Shown here one piece after another: positions 22,040 through 32,705 of a stretch of DNA of 64,000 nt (the first letter of the stretch is position 1; each line of letters begins with the position of its first letter). The translations under genes and the position numbers were made by a program. This DNA is from Eurosta solidaginis (taxonomy: Eukaryota > Arthropoda > Insecta > Diptera > Tephritidae), in assembly GCF_040869045.1 (NCBI RefSeq), contig NC_090323.1, positions 152,850,426 to 152,914,425 on the forward strand, read 5' to 3'. Below the pieces are notes generated by a model. That model made no database searches. It worked only from the letters and a program-made list of their open reading frames with translations, and was not told the origin of the DNA.

Positions 22040-22305
22040 CTTAGCTATATTTTACAACACAACTTGTCTGGTCTCATGCCCAATTTGGTATTTTGTTGAC
22101 GATACCAATGTTGGTTGCGAGTGGCGAGCGTATCTTTTCGAAACTGAAATTAAGCAAAACGTACTTGCGTTCGGCCATGACTCAAGAAAGGCTTGTCGGT
22201 TTAGCAATGCTATCAATAGAGCAGGAAAGTGCGCAAAAATTAGATTTAAGTAAAATTATGTATATCAACTTTCTCTGTGTTGAAGGCGCGAAAATGAAGT
22301 TTTAG
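22040..22305 (+). pseudogene. hAT transposase C-terminal dimerisation region, fragment
   Basis: Translation around 22099-22230 (LTIPMLVASGERIFSKLKL, then KTYLRSAMTQERLVGLAMLS) matches the C-terminal dimerisation segment of the hAT transposases annotated in many genomes as zinc finger MYM-type 1-like. Slightly upstream, NLSGLMPNL appears in another frame, so there is a frameshift or small deletion near 22085. The catalytic DDE region is absent. It lies just inside the right end of the hAT remnant, as the 3' end of the transposase should. Confidence 0.8.
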
Positions 22306-22545
22306 TAAAGTCTAAGATAATTAAAAATACTTTTGTGTGTTATATTTTCGTCCTTTTGTTGAAAAAAAATATATTTAATATGCAAAAGAAATATTTTTTG
22401 TTTTATTGACACTAAGTTTGAATTTAATATTTCTGATCTATAATTTTCTGATCTCCAATTTCTTTCTATAAATGCGGGAGAAAGGGGCCGCAAATAATAA
22501 CTCGCCTGGGGCCCCAAATTCTCTTGAGCCGGTCCTGGCCTTTTG

Positions 22546-23110
22546 GGTACAATGCTTAGCAATCAAGAGTTTGTTGGGTCGACAAATAGCAAGCGCAACA
22601 AACTTCCGTTTTAAATTTCATCACGAAAACAACGCGAGACACGTCCTTGGAAATTTAGTCAGCAAAAGCATTCGAGCTGAGCTTCCAAATAATAAATCAA
22701 AATGATGACGGGCATGATTATTGTGTAATAGTAAATAGAAGAAACAAAAAAAATCTCACAAAAAAATAATAACTTAATTAGTGAATAAAAGATCTAAAAG
22801 CGAATTGAAAAAAAAAGTATTCATAAAGGTAAATTGCTTCAGCGGTATTTTATTGCTCGGTGTGTGATAAATTTAAATTGTTTTCGGCGAGACAAATAGG
22901 TTGTCCATACATAAAAAATGGATTGATAAAAATTCAAAAGTTTCTTTCTAATCTTTAATAAAATCATCAAAAATTTTAAATTATTTGAAAAACATGGGTG
23001 ATAAATATTCGGGTAGCAATACAAGTGTCATTAATTATGATTATAACGAACTACACATTTTTGTATAATTTTGCATATTTTCGAAATATGTTCGAACGAT
23101 ATATGTATAG
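22546..23110. other. Unassigned intergenic stretch
   Basis: AT-rich sequence with no recognised gene or repeat. Confidence 0.5.
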
Positions 23111-23112
23111 CT

Positions 23113-25060
23113 TTAAGAGTGATCACCATCATCATTCATTGACGTTTGGCCGCCTGAGCGATGTTGACCTTTTCGTAACAAGACAGGCCAACTATACCTG
23201 TTTTGGGATAACTGACAACAATCGGATACGCCAAGGGATACCAAGTCCTCCATCACCTGCCTCTCACAACTCAGGGGAGATCGTCCTCTTCCGCAGCTTC
23301 CAAACTGCAGTGTCCACTGAAATACTTTCTTGGCCAGAACGTCTTCGTCCATTCGCATAACATGACCTAGCCAACGAAGTCTTTGAGTTTTTATTCGCTG
23401 CACTATCTTTACGTATGCGTAAAGCTAAGACAGACACCACGGTTAGGGCCATACATCTTTCGGAGAACTTTTATCCCAAACACTTCAACAGCCATCTCAT
23501 ATTCTCTCGACACCACCCGTGGTTTCGAACCATACATCAGTACAGGTTTGATGAGCGAATTGTAGAGCAGGGCTATTCATTTCATAGCACAATTGTGCCC
23601 TCTCAATTCACACGCATATGATTCGCTCTGTCGTCGTTAATTGAGTTAGTCGTCGCTTGGCACTTGGCGTAGCAACATTGGTTATAGGTATCGGCTGATC
23701 GGTATAAAAATATGTATGAAAAATTATGCGCGATACATATGCTTGTTGTTAGTTCGTTGCTTGCTCGTAAGCGATTAAATGAAAAATCAATTCACCCGCA
23801 CGATCATCGCGACGATTGCGCTCTCACTATTACAGGTGCACTTTCAGTTTTGAATAGCCCTGTTGTAGAGCGTGATTTTTGTTCGTCGGGAGAGGACTTT
23901 ATTTTGAATTTCCAAGACAGTCCAAAGTAGCACTTGTTGGCAAGGGATATTTTTTCTCCACAGTCTAGAATTTGCATCCGTTATGTAAATAGCCTTGTCG
24001 TCATTTACTGCAAGACTCACTTTTTTAGTTTCTTTATCCAATCCAGAGAGACATAACTCACAGTCCGTTTGTTACGGCCAATAATATGTATTTGATTGGC
24101 TTGAACAGGCCTCCTCAATCCTTACAGAGCTGATGGTGTTGCTAAACCTCATTTCGCGGACACTTATTAAACTTGCAGGAAGCTTAAATTCAGCCATAGA
24201 AACATACAAACTACTTCTTTGCAAATATCGATCTCCTTATCATAAGTTTTCTCCAAGATCTGACCGTGCCTTAAGACGAACTGATAAGCTGCAATCGGTT
24301 CGTTGACTATGGTCTTCAGTATTTCGTACAATACTTTTGATAGAACAGCTGATAGTGAGATGCCTTTATTGTAGATTGGACAAAGCACACTTAAATTCCA
24401 ATCTGGGTCCCATGCGCTCATCCGACCATATTTCGCGTAGGAGTTTAAGCATGCTCTTTACCAACTCTTCCCCTCTGTGTTTTGGTTGTCCAACATTACT
24501 TGGCGCCCTGAGATTTTTTTGTACGGGATATATCCGTTCTCAGTTCATCATAGAAGGTTTCCGGGATGTGTTTTCCATCATCGGTGATTGGGGTATCGAG
24601 TTTGCCATTATACATATTTTTTGGAGGAGTTTTCGGGCGTTATTCCTGTCAGACAGCATTTCATGCTCCATGAACTCACGCCATTCTGCTTCACTTTTTT
24701 CCCTTTTAAATAGGCGACTTTCTTGCTTCTTCGCCTCACGATAACGCTCCAGTATATCGCGCGTTGCCGCTACCGTATGCAGCGAAGCCCTATAGGCACC
24801 GTTCTTCTTTTCCGAGGCAGTGCGACATTCTAGTCGAAGATTACTCTCATATATGTCTGTTTCGTGAGAAGCTTTTCGACGGCAAACTTTCTTTGTGTCG
24901 CTGCTCGCACTTTCTATGTTCCGCAGAGGCGTGTACGTAACTTGGCTGCCACAAGGCAGTGGTCCGAGTCAATATGCGGACTTCGTAAAGTGTGGACACT
25001 GGACACTGGAACTATGTCTCCTGTCGATACTTACTTCATCGATTTGGTTTCGTTTTCTGT
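23113..25060 (-). pseudogene. Ancient RTE-clade retrotransposon copy, heavily decayed
   Basis: On the minus strand several frames match the RTE family seen at 58524-60371. From its 5' side: an endonuclease end with DSDHCLVAAKLRTRL (about 24930-24975, the SDH active-site motif), a linker, WNLSVLCPIYNKG (about 24360-24400), a short piece of the palm, NKVLSRRTKI near 23880-23910, and QRIKTQRLRWLGHVMRM (about 23340-23400). Order is correct but many stops, frameshifts and deletions separate the blocks, including loss of the YADD box. It is interrupted at 23568-23862 by a MITE. It is older than the copy at 58500-60373. Confidence 0.8.
23568..23862. mobile_element. hAT-type MITE, 295 bp
   Basis: Perfect 12-bp terminal inverted repeats, CAGGGCTATTCA at 23568-23579 and TGAATAGCCCTG at 23851-23862. 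Flanked by identical 8-bp duplications TTGTAGAG at 23560-23567 and 23863-23870, which fit the hAT consensus nTnnnnAn. No coding region. It is inserted in the decayed RTE copy, whose sequence resumes on the other side, so it is the younger event. Confidence 0.92.
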
Positions 25061-26237
25061 GATCAGGACAGGGCCAAGTAGCTTGGTGTATTTTTTTATA
25101 CTGGAACCTGGTACTGCAGACCACCTTGGTTCCGAATTTAACGTTTGTTCAAATGGCTACTGTAGTAGACGACGCTAGGCCCTATCTCTCTTCTGTCTTC
25201 ATGTTTGGCGGCCTTTGTCTTAACAAGGACATGAGCAAACCGACGCAGCCGCGTATCGGTGCCTTCCCGTAAAAAAGTTTAGACAATCCAGGCACATGCC
25301 CTCAAATCATGGTCTTTTAAATCATAGTCCGTTAAATATCAGAAAAAGTAGTTCTCTTTCGATGCTTGTTGAAATTTTTATTGCAACGCGTTTTTTATGT
25401 GGCAGGTCTCAAACCCAGCAACGTGATGTGGGTTTTAGACGCCTTTTATGACAGGCATACCCACCGCGGGTATATCCTAAGCCTCCATAACTCGCAGGGG
25501 TATTCACCTTTTATAATTTTACAGGCAAACCAAAGTTTGAGGAGGGTCACTTCTGTGTTTCGTCTTGTACATTTATACATAAATCATTACGAGCAAAATC
25601 GTTACGCATCATCTTAACAAGAGTTGCCCTTGACACGCAGGCGACCGCCCTACCAACACTTAACAAAGGGCGTTTAACGGACGATGGGCGTCTTTATTAG
25701 CAAAACATTATATTTTTAATTAAAATATGTCAAAAATATTAAAATGCGCTTATTTTTCACATAGCCTTGAAAAATTGTGTAAATAAATTAGCTTTGCAGG
25801 TTTACAGTAACACAATTCTTACATCACAAAGTGTTTACATGAAAATAAAGTAAATTAATCAACTTCACTTTTGCATACAAAATTTTTCAATTAACAAAGT
25901 CAAAAGAATAAATCAAAGATATGCTATTTGCATGTAAACTAAAATTAAGTTTTAACTTAACCCATTAACGACCAAACATGAAACATGCGCTTATTTTATC
26001 TAATTTGTTTTCTAATAAACTGGCATGTATTTGGCACCAAAAAAAAACCAAAGTTACTAAGAATTTCGTAATAAAATAATAATTTAAGTTATGTACGTTT
26101 TATGAGAAGACATGACGTCGTTAACACCTTTTTTATTTGATTATTTTTCAGTTAACACGCGCAGACTCCAAGTGACTTTTGTTTGTATATCTTTTTCTTC
26201 TTTCTTTGTGCGTTTACTAACCAAAAATGTATGCTCG
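25061..26237. other. Unassigned intergenic stretch
   Basis: AT-rich with no supported gene. The part up to about 25290 may be further decayed RTE endonuclease sequence, but I cannot align it confidently. Confidence 0.45.
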
Positions 26238-26240
26238 TTA

Positions 26241-27255
26241 AGCGCCAAATACACGACACGAACATTTCCGCGAACATTCCCGTTATGTCATGTTTCTTTG
26301 ACCTTTTCTGTCGTGTATGGTGGTGTTTGCCAGTTTGCGCAAATGTTCGCCAAAAATCAAAATATTTTAATTTTTGGCGAACATTCGCGCGAACTGTTCG
26401 TGCGTGTATGGCGAAATAGCTCATAATCGTAGTAATTTCTGAACGGAACAGACGTGCGCGGAAAAGTAAAGTGGACAATAAAAAATTTCTGAGTGAAGTT
26501 ATTGAAATGTATAAATCTTTGCCATCATTGTGGCAAGTAAAAAGCAAAGATTATTGTAATAGAATTAAAAAGAATAATGATTATGCGACTTTAATCGAAA
26601 AATTAAAAGAAGTAGATCCTGATGCCACAAAGGATACAGTTATAAAAAAAATAAGTAGTTTGCGGGCGCAATACCGGCGTGAATCAATTAATTGCTTAAT
26701 TGCCACAGCGAGCAATATTGCTGCAGCACAATTGTTGTCCGTATTCATCGCTGTCTGAAGCATTGTTTACTATATAGTTTGGCAGCTTAATTCGAGGTTA
26801 TGTTGCGAATAGAGTGGAAGGCACTCGCAGGCCGTGAAAATAGGCACTCGAATGGAGTGGAATGAAGAACAGTAGGAAGACCAGAGTTGCATTGGATCAA
26901 TCATTGCATCAATATTAAAGATAAATTTAGAAAAAATAATTAAATACTTCAGTATAAGCAAACATTTTCTTTCAATTACTGCAATTAAGGTGTCCTAGAT
27001 GCTATATATTCCAAAATTATAACATTTTATGTCTGTTTAAAAATTTAACTTCAATTTCCCTAAGATTTCCGTAATATGGCCATTAGTGATGTTTGTGTGT
27101 GTGTGCAAATTTTGAGCGATCAGCTGTTAGTTGCACTACTTGGTAAAGTTTACAATGGTCTGAAAGAGAACTAATGTTCGGCCAAAAGTTCGTATGGTGT
27201 ATGGCCAAAGATTGCGGAATGTTCGCGGAAATGTTCGTGTCGTGTGTTTGGCGCT
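26241..27255 (+). mobile_element. PIF/Harbinger element, deletion derivative
   Basis: Long terminal inverted repeats of about 40 bp begin AGCGCCAAATACACGACACG at 26241 and read the same (one change, C for T) inward from 27255 on the other strand. Flanked by TTA at 26238-26240 and 27256-27258, the 3-bp duplication typical of PIF/Harbinger. At 1.0 kb it is too short for the DDE transposase but contains a MADF/Myb-like exon (26420-26758), which is the second protein of this superfamily. An internal palindrome around ATTTTTGGCGAACAT (about 26343-26386) repeats part of the end motif. Confidence 0.85.
26420..26758 (+). pseudogene. MADF (Myb/SANT-like) domain exon of the Harbinger second ORF
   Basis: The open frame from 26420 to the TGA at 26756 encodes KKFLSEVIEMYKSLPSLW, KSKDYCNR and KKISSLRAQYRRE, a MADF domain of about 80 residues with the expected spaced tryptophan, tyrosine and basic helix. 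In PIF/Harbinger elements the MADF/Myb-like protein binds DNA and helps bring the transposase to the ends. There is no ATG upstream in this frame (the first one is inside the domain), and the C-terminus after the domain is short. The gene therefore either relied on a missing upstream exon or is decayed. A host MADF gene captured between the ends is a less likely alternative. Confidence 0.72.
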
Positions 27256-27258
27256 TTA

Positions 27259-27979
27259 GAAATTTTAATTTGCATGCAAATTTGTTGGTTGTCCATAACG
27301 ATACACATAATACACATACATACATACACAAAACATGGATTGGATATCGGATTTTGTCTATCGAATTGATTGGTTGTTGGTTAGACTGAGCCGCCTATTT
27401 AGAAACTTTTGTTGTTTTGCCTGAAATGATTGCGGTCGATTGGAGAAACCGGTTAAGTTTAACAGCTCAATTAAATGATTGACAGAAAAAGTAAGATAAA
27501 AAATATTGAATCGAAATGTATGAAGACAAATATTTAGTAGATTTGAAGAACAGATTTTAAAATTTGTTGGTTTGTAAAAAAAGGATTTATTTGAATGACA
27601 CGGAGTATTTTGCTACATCACATGATGCTCATGCAAATCAAAAGTATTAAAGTTCATCACTCTTGTGCAAAAGTGCTGTAATTGAAGGATAAACTACACA
27701 CTACGAGTTAAGTCGCAATTAATTAAAATTCCAATTTAATCCTTTGACCACCAATGCCGGAAAGCAATGTACGATATGGTCAGCAATTCCAACATATAAA
27801 AGGCAACATAGCACAAAGCCAATTGAGACGTCAACACATCCTCTGATTGCCACAAAGTACTAGAGTTGTACAAACATACTCGAATTTGTGACAAATGTGT
27901 ATGCTTGTGAACTAACATTAGGGTGTGCTAACATTTTTCTAGATTAAGAAATACAATGCCAAATAAATTTTTTTCGGTT
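27259..27979. other. Unassigned intergenic stretch
   Basis: AT-rich with ACATACATAC repeats near 27310-27330. No gene recognised. Confidence 0.5.
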
Positions 27980-28080
27980 GGTTATAGGTGTGTTATCGAC
28001 GTGATATATGCGATTTATCGATTTGTTATCGAAGTATTATAAATTTTCTTTCGATAACTGAGTTATTGCAGTTTTATCAA

Positions 28081-28824
28081 CAGACTTGTAAAGAAAAATT
28101 ACCAGTACAAGTACAAGTATCAGTACTTCAGTACTTCGAAAAATGAGTACAAGGAAAAGTATCGAGGTACTGGTACTTGAATTGTTGAAGTACAAGTAAA
28201 GTACTTGTTAGTACTTTCGAAGTACTTTGATAAGGATTGAACGGTTTTGGAGCGGATCAACCAGCACCTTTTACCTAACTTTGAAAAAACGGTTGAAGAA
28301 GAGTTTTACAGGTATATTAATGATACATCAACAGATTTCAATATGCTTCAGAGTTACCCTTTTATTAAGGACCTATCACTCAAAATGAATACGCCCTCAG
28401 CTTCCTCCGACCTAGTAGAGCATTTATTTTCCTTAGCAGGTATTGCTTATAGTCCTAGAAGGCAATCAATCACAGACTTTTCGTTTGAAAAACTAATACC
28501 AAAGAAGGCAAACACAAAATTACTTTAATATTGTTAGCTGTTGTACAATTTATACTTCTTTGATATTTTGTTTTACTTCTTCTTGCTTTCTAATACAAAT
28601 ATTACTCATATATTGATTTTCCATTTATAAATCAAACTGACATATTTTATCGGAAAAAGTACTTTCGTGTACTTGCAAGTATTTCGAAAGTATATCTACT
28701 TGTACTTTCGGATTCGAAGTGCAAGTACTGTAGTACTAATACTTTGTACTTAGATTTGAAGTACATGAGTACTTGTACTTATTTGGCACTAGTACAAGTA
28801 TGAACTCAGTACTTTACAGGTCTG
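28081..28824 (+). mobile_element. hAT deletion derivative with GTAC-rich subterminal regions
   Basis: Ends CAGACTTGTAAAG (28081-28093) and, reversed, CAGACCTGTAAAG (28812-28824) match at 12 of 13. Flanks TTTATCAA (28073-28080) and GTTATCAA (28825-28832) match at 7 of 8, as an aged 8-bp hAT duplication. Both subterminal regions (about 28103-28230 and 28660-28815) are dense in AGTACTTG-type palindromic steps. The interior keeps only the last part of a transposase. Length is 744 bp against several kilobases for autonomous hAT elements. Confidence 0.85.
28247..28528 (+). pseudogene. hAT transposase C-terminal domain, fragment
   Basis: About 93 residues end at the TAA at 28526. The block YPFIKDLSLKMNTPSASSD followed by LVEHLFSLAG and RRQSITDFSFEKLI matches the hAT C-terminal dimerisation domain, where family members read P-SSAPVERLFS and a following R-LSD--FE-L. 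The catalytic region is missing and no ATG begins the frame. It lies between the two GTAC-rich subterminal regions, as expected for an internally deleted element. Confidence 0.85.
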
Positions 28825-29160
28825 GTTATCAAAAAGTAATCGATTTGTTTACGAAAAGTAGCGCTTATTTATCGAAAAGTTTTCGATATGACACTAAAAA
28901 GTTATCGACCAGGTATCGAATTGCTATCAATGAAAGTAATGAATATTTTATAGAAAAGCTATGGCTTTATTACCGAAAACTTAGATAAGTCATCAAACGG
29001 TTATCAAAACGTAATCGGGTTGTTATCGATTCTATATTGGATTTGTCATTGGCTCATTAGCGTTTTGTTATGGAAAAGTAATCGAGTTGTTATCCAAAAG
29101 TGATCGGTTTACTATCGAAAAATTATAAAAAAATTTTATCGATTTCAAAATGCAACCGTT

Positions 29161-30535
29161 TTAAATGAGCAACCGTTATAAAAATGTAGCTGCATTTCAT
29201 AACATTTTTGTTGGATACCCTATTTTACAAATATCTATTTTCATGTACTCCTTAAAATGTGAATGTATGGTTCTGCGCCACCACCCCTACCATTGACTAT
29301 ATACCACACAGGTTATCCTAGCCACCGTATATTCTGGGTACCCAGCTGGCTATGAGATTGTGTGTCGCCTTTTTGGTTTGCCCATTTCGATGACGACAAC
29401 CACCATTGGTATTACTGCTATTCGAAATTAATTGATTGCCATTAGCGATAAACATGAATTTCCTTTGAATTCTTTTGTCAAACGGTGAAGCGGAAATTGG
29501 AAAATGTTTAAATTAAGGTGAGGCATCTCAATGCTGTCAGGCGCTCTTGAAACAAGCGAGATTCGAAAATGAGTTAAATGACAAAATTAATTAAACAGAA
29601 AGGATAACAAATGTTGTTATTGTTGTTGGTGTAGCACTAAGTGCTCAAACTTTATGCTTAGCACACGCTTTTGCACTTTTAATGCCTGTGGGGTGAGAGA
29701 GAGAAATTAATTTAATGTATGTCCCAAAATGTCTGCAAATATCCAAATTTCGGCTTCGTTCTGAGGTCTAGTCCTCATTGTGAAATTCTATTATTTATTT
29801 GTCATTTTCTAGCAAATAGAATAGTGTGCACATAAAACCACAACGTTGACAGTAATAAAATTAGTGATGAATTTGAAACAACTGCCAGCAACAAAATAAA
29901 CAGCTTACAAAATACAAAAACAGTGCAAAACAACAAAGTGCACCATGCTGCATGTGGCATGTTGCAAGCAATATGCACAAACCTTATATTTGTACCTATA
30001 TTTATTTTTATTGTATCATGTAATCTGGCATTTAATGTGTTTTGATGTACATATGCATATGTGTATGTATATTTATATAGCTAGTAATACCGCAAATATG
30101 CTTGATACATTGTAGGTTTTTAAGTTGTTGTTATCACCTGTATTGCGTCTGACAAGCTGTTTGGAAAATGCTTCACAGTTTTTGTATGCAGATTTTGTTG
30201 TTGGTTTTGTTTGCAAATTTCAAATATCATTGTTGTAGGCGTTTAGGTGATGCCAGCCGCAACGTTGACAAGTATAAAATGTTTATTTTTGTAGCTTTTT
30301 GTTTTTGTCAAATAGATTTAAGTGTACATGGCAGCAATCTGCTGTGCAACGAACTAGATTGTAGAATGTATTGTGGCATATAATTTCCAAAATCTATGCA
30401 AACATTTTATGAGTAGCAAGGCATTACATGCAGGGTAGTTTGTATGAATCTATATATGTGCGTGGTTTTGTATATGCATAAATAAATATATGCATCAGGG
30501 TGATACCTGCTTGCTAGTGATACCCTGGCAAGAAT
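29161..30535. other. Unassigned intergenic stretch
   Basis: No gene recognised. A short imperfect hairpin CAGGGT...ACCCTG lies at 30497-30526 just before the LTR element. Confidence 0.5.
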
Positions 30536-30539
30536 ATAT

Positions 30540-31259
30540 TGTCACGGATATTAGCATCACTAAATTATCCCATCACTAAGGCGATGCTAAGACCATGCCA
30601 AACAGTATTTACGTTAATAATCAAATCAAGTATACATATATAAGGCAGCCCAGAGAGATGTCACACACAGATGCATTTACTTATATGCCTATGTGCGCGC
30701 GAGAGACTGTAAACTACAAACATTCACATCAATAATTCAATCTTTATGTATCTACATAAACGAATAAATAATTGCGTCTACACATATGTACGTATACGAG
30801 CAGCGGAGCGGCAATGCACAAACACATGCATATATCTTATCTGAGTTGTCACAAGAGAGAGCAATAATTTGTGCACGTAGTTGTGGCTGGCGATTTTGTA
30901 GCCGAAACAACTAGTAAGTTCTGGAAATCGAAGAGCCTAGAAGTATGCAGCGTAAACTATAAAAGCGGGGCAAGCGAGTAAGAAGGAATTCAGTTTGATT
31001 TGAGTTGTCAAGCAGTTGCGATTAAGACGATATCTAGCGAACAATAGCAGTATTATTTTGAATAGTAGAGTTTCATTGAGCTATTAATGTAGTGTGGTTA
31101 TTAAGCAAGCTATTCGTTGCACAGTTTGAATGTATTGTGAAGTACTTTAATAAACGCCATTTTGCATTATTACAAATTGGAGTTATTTATTCAACAGTTT
31201 AGTGATTCGAACTTAGCAGAGGATTGCAAATAAGAGGATTTGCAAGCAAATTCGTTACA
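30540..31259 (+). repeat. 5' LTR
   Basis: Starts TGTCACGG and ends CGTTACA, so it has the TG...CA termini. Contains TATAAAAG at 30958 and AATAAA at 31149. Confidence 0.96.
30958..30997 (+). promoter_or_regulatory. Predicted LTR core promoter (TATA box plus initiator)
   Basis: TATAAAAG at 30958-30965 is followed by TCAGTT at 30990-30995, the insect initiator consensus, placing a start at the A of 30992 about 34 bases after the TATA start. The same pair with the same spacing occurs in the 3' LTR (36668) and in the related solo LTR (56711 and 56742), which supports function. The start itself is inferred. Confidence 0.65.
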
Positions 31260-31261
31260 AT

Positions 31262-31278
31262 TGGTGTCAGAAGAGGAA
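31262..31278 (+). other. Primer-binding site
   Basis: TGGTGTCAGAAGAGGAA begins two bases after the LTR. The TGG pairs with the CCA tail of a tRNA, which would prime minus-strand DNA synthesis. I have not assigned the tRNA. Confidence 0.8.
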
Positions 31279-31310
31279 TTGTTGAATAAATTCCAGAGGA
31301 CAACAAGGAC

Positions 31311-32705
31311 ATGGCAAGGTTCATTGAATTGAAGATCCAGCAACTAAAGAAGGAGTTGGAGAGCCGTGGATTGAATACAAGCGGCGTTAAACTTGAACTT
31401 CAGGCACGGCTACGAGAGGCAATGGAAGCAGAAGGAATTGATGTGGAAGAGCATGTCTTTCATCTTGATGGCGAGGAGACAACAAAAATTGAAGAGAAAA
31501 ACGAAACATCGCAAACGGTTACCAGCACAGACTTGAACGTGATATTGGCTGCAATATCTGCACAAACGTCGACAGCAACATCGAAAATAGAAGCACAAGA
31601 AACACGTATTTCAGAAATGTCGACACAAATTTCTTCACAACTAGAATCGCAGGAGACACTTTTAACATCCAAGATGGAAGCACAAGAGGCACGTATAACA
31701 GAAATGTCATCACAAATATCCACAAATATGTCATCACAGCTGGAAGAACAAAAGACATATATGGCAAGCCAACTGAAAGAACAAGAGACACGCATAACAG
31801 TACAACTAGAAGCATAAGAGGCGCGTATATCATCAAAACTCGAAGCGCGCATGGACGAAAAAATAATGCAGTTTGAAGACAAATTCGAGGCAGAGGTGGA
31901 TGCGTTGAGAGGTCGTATACAGGAATTGCAACTTAATCGGCCGGCTGCTTCAGCGAGTAATACAAAGGTAAAAACTCCATCTTTTGACGGTTCTGTTCCT
32001 TTCCAGGTCTTCAGGCTTCAGTTTGAGAAGACCGGAGCAGTGAACAACTGGAATGCGGAAGATAAAGTTGCTGCATTGTTCGTGGCATTGAAGGGGCCAG
32101 CAGCGGAAATCCTACAGACGATTCCCGAAGGAGAGCGGAACAATTATGAAGCATTGATGGCTGCTGTAGAACGACGTTATGGAAGCGAGCATAGAAAACA
32201 GATATTCCAAATTGAGTTGCAAAACCGCTACCAAAAAGCAAATGAGACATTGCAGGAGTTTGCTTCAGATGTTGAAAGGTTGGCTCATCTCGCAAATGCG
32301 GACGCAGCCGTGGAATACACCGAGAGGGTAAAAATCCAGAGTTTTATAAATGGCATACGAGACGTGGAAACGAAGCGAGCTACATACGCGAACCCAAAAC
32401 TGACATTTGCTGAAACGGTATCACATGCATTGACTCAGGAAACTGCCTCCCTATTAAGTAAACCAGCATATAAGGCTCATCGTGTAGAAATAGAAAGGTC
32501 AGAATGGGTAGACACAATTTTGGAAGCACTGAAGGGGTCACAACAGAAAAATGCCGGAGTTATTAAATGTTTCAAGTGCGGCAACCCAGGTCATATTGCA
32601 CGACATTGCAGCACCGGTCCCAATAGCTCCAACAATGTGGGTGGCCGTAAACGCAGAGCTGAAGGAGATGAGCAAATCTCCAAGTCCACTCAATCGTTAA
32701 ACTAA
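31311..32705 (+). pseudogene. gag: gag of the Ty3/Gypsy element (SAP-like N-terminus, coiled coil, capsid, CCHC), one nonsense codon
   Basis: Frame from ATG 31311 to TAA 32703-32705, about 464 codons. Residues 9-45 (IQQLKKELESRGLNTSG, then LQARLREAMEAEG) resemble a SAP DNA-binding motif. Residues 85-200 are a long heptad-like segment built from repeated EAQET/EARITEMSSQIS units, a likely coiled coil. A capsid-type Gag domain follows from about residue 223 (TPSFDGSVPFQVFRLQFEK, FVALKGPAAEIL, YEALMAAVERRYGS). A zinc knuckle CFKCGNPGHIARHC lies at about 32569-32610. The only break is an in-frame TAA at 31815-31817 in the coiled coil, at a site where parallel repeat units have a glutamine codon. 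Gag forms the particle and packages RNA. Confidence 0.9.

Larger units (their letters stand above)
18897..22537 (+). mobile_element. hAT-superfamily element remnant with nested DINE-1-like insertion
   Basis: Terminal inverted repeats: CAGGGCCGGCTC at 18897-18908 and, on the opposite strand, CAGGACCGGCTC at 22526-22537 (11 of 12 match). Flanking 8-bp sequences GCCCTTTG (18889-18896) and GCCTTTTG (22538-22545) match at 7 of 8, the duplication length of hAT. hAT-derived sequence remains at 18897-19060 and 22025-22537. The latter carries the end of a transposase. Most of the transposase gene is missing, and a DINE-like element occupies the middle. Confidence 0.8.
27980..29160. repeat. Degenerate TTATCGA-type repeat region hosting a hAT element
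   Basis: Many imperfect copies of GTTATCGA, TTATCGAAAAGT and close variants occur at about 27985-28080 and 28825-29160. A hAT derivative interrupts the region at 28081-28824. A related block is at 37960-38300. No coding content of its own. Confidence 0.7.

Noticed and set aside
30497..30526. Short CAGGGT...ACCCTG hairpin beside the LTR element
   Set aside because: Stem of only about six pairs and no flanking duplication; could be chance.
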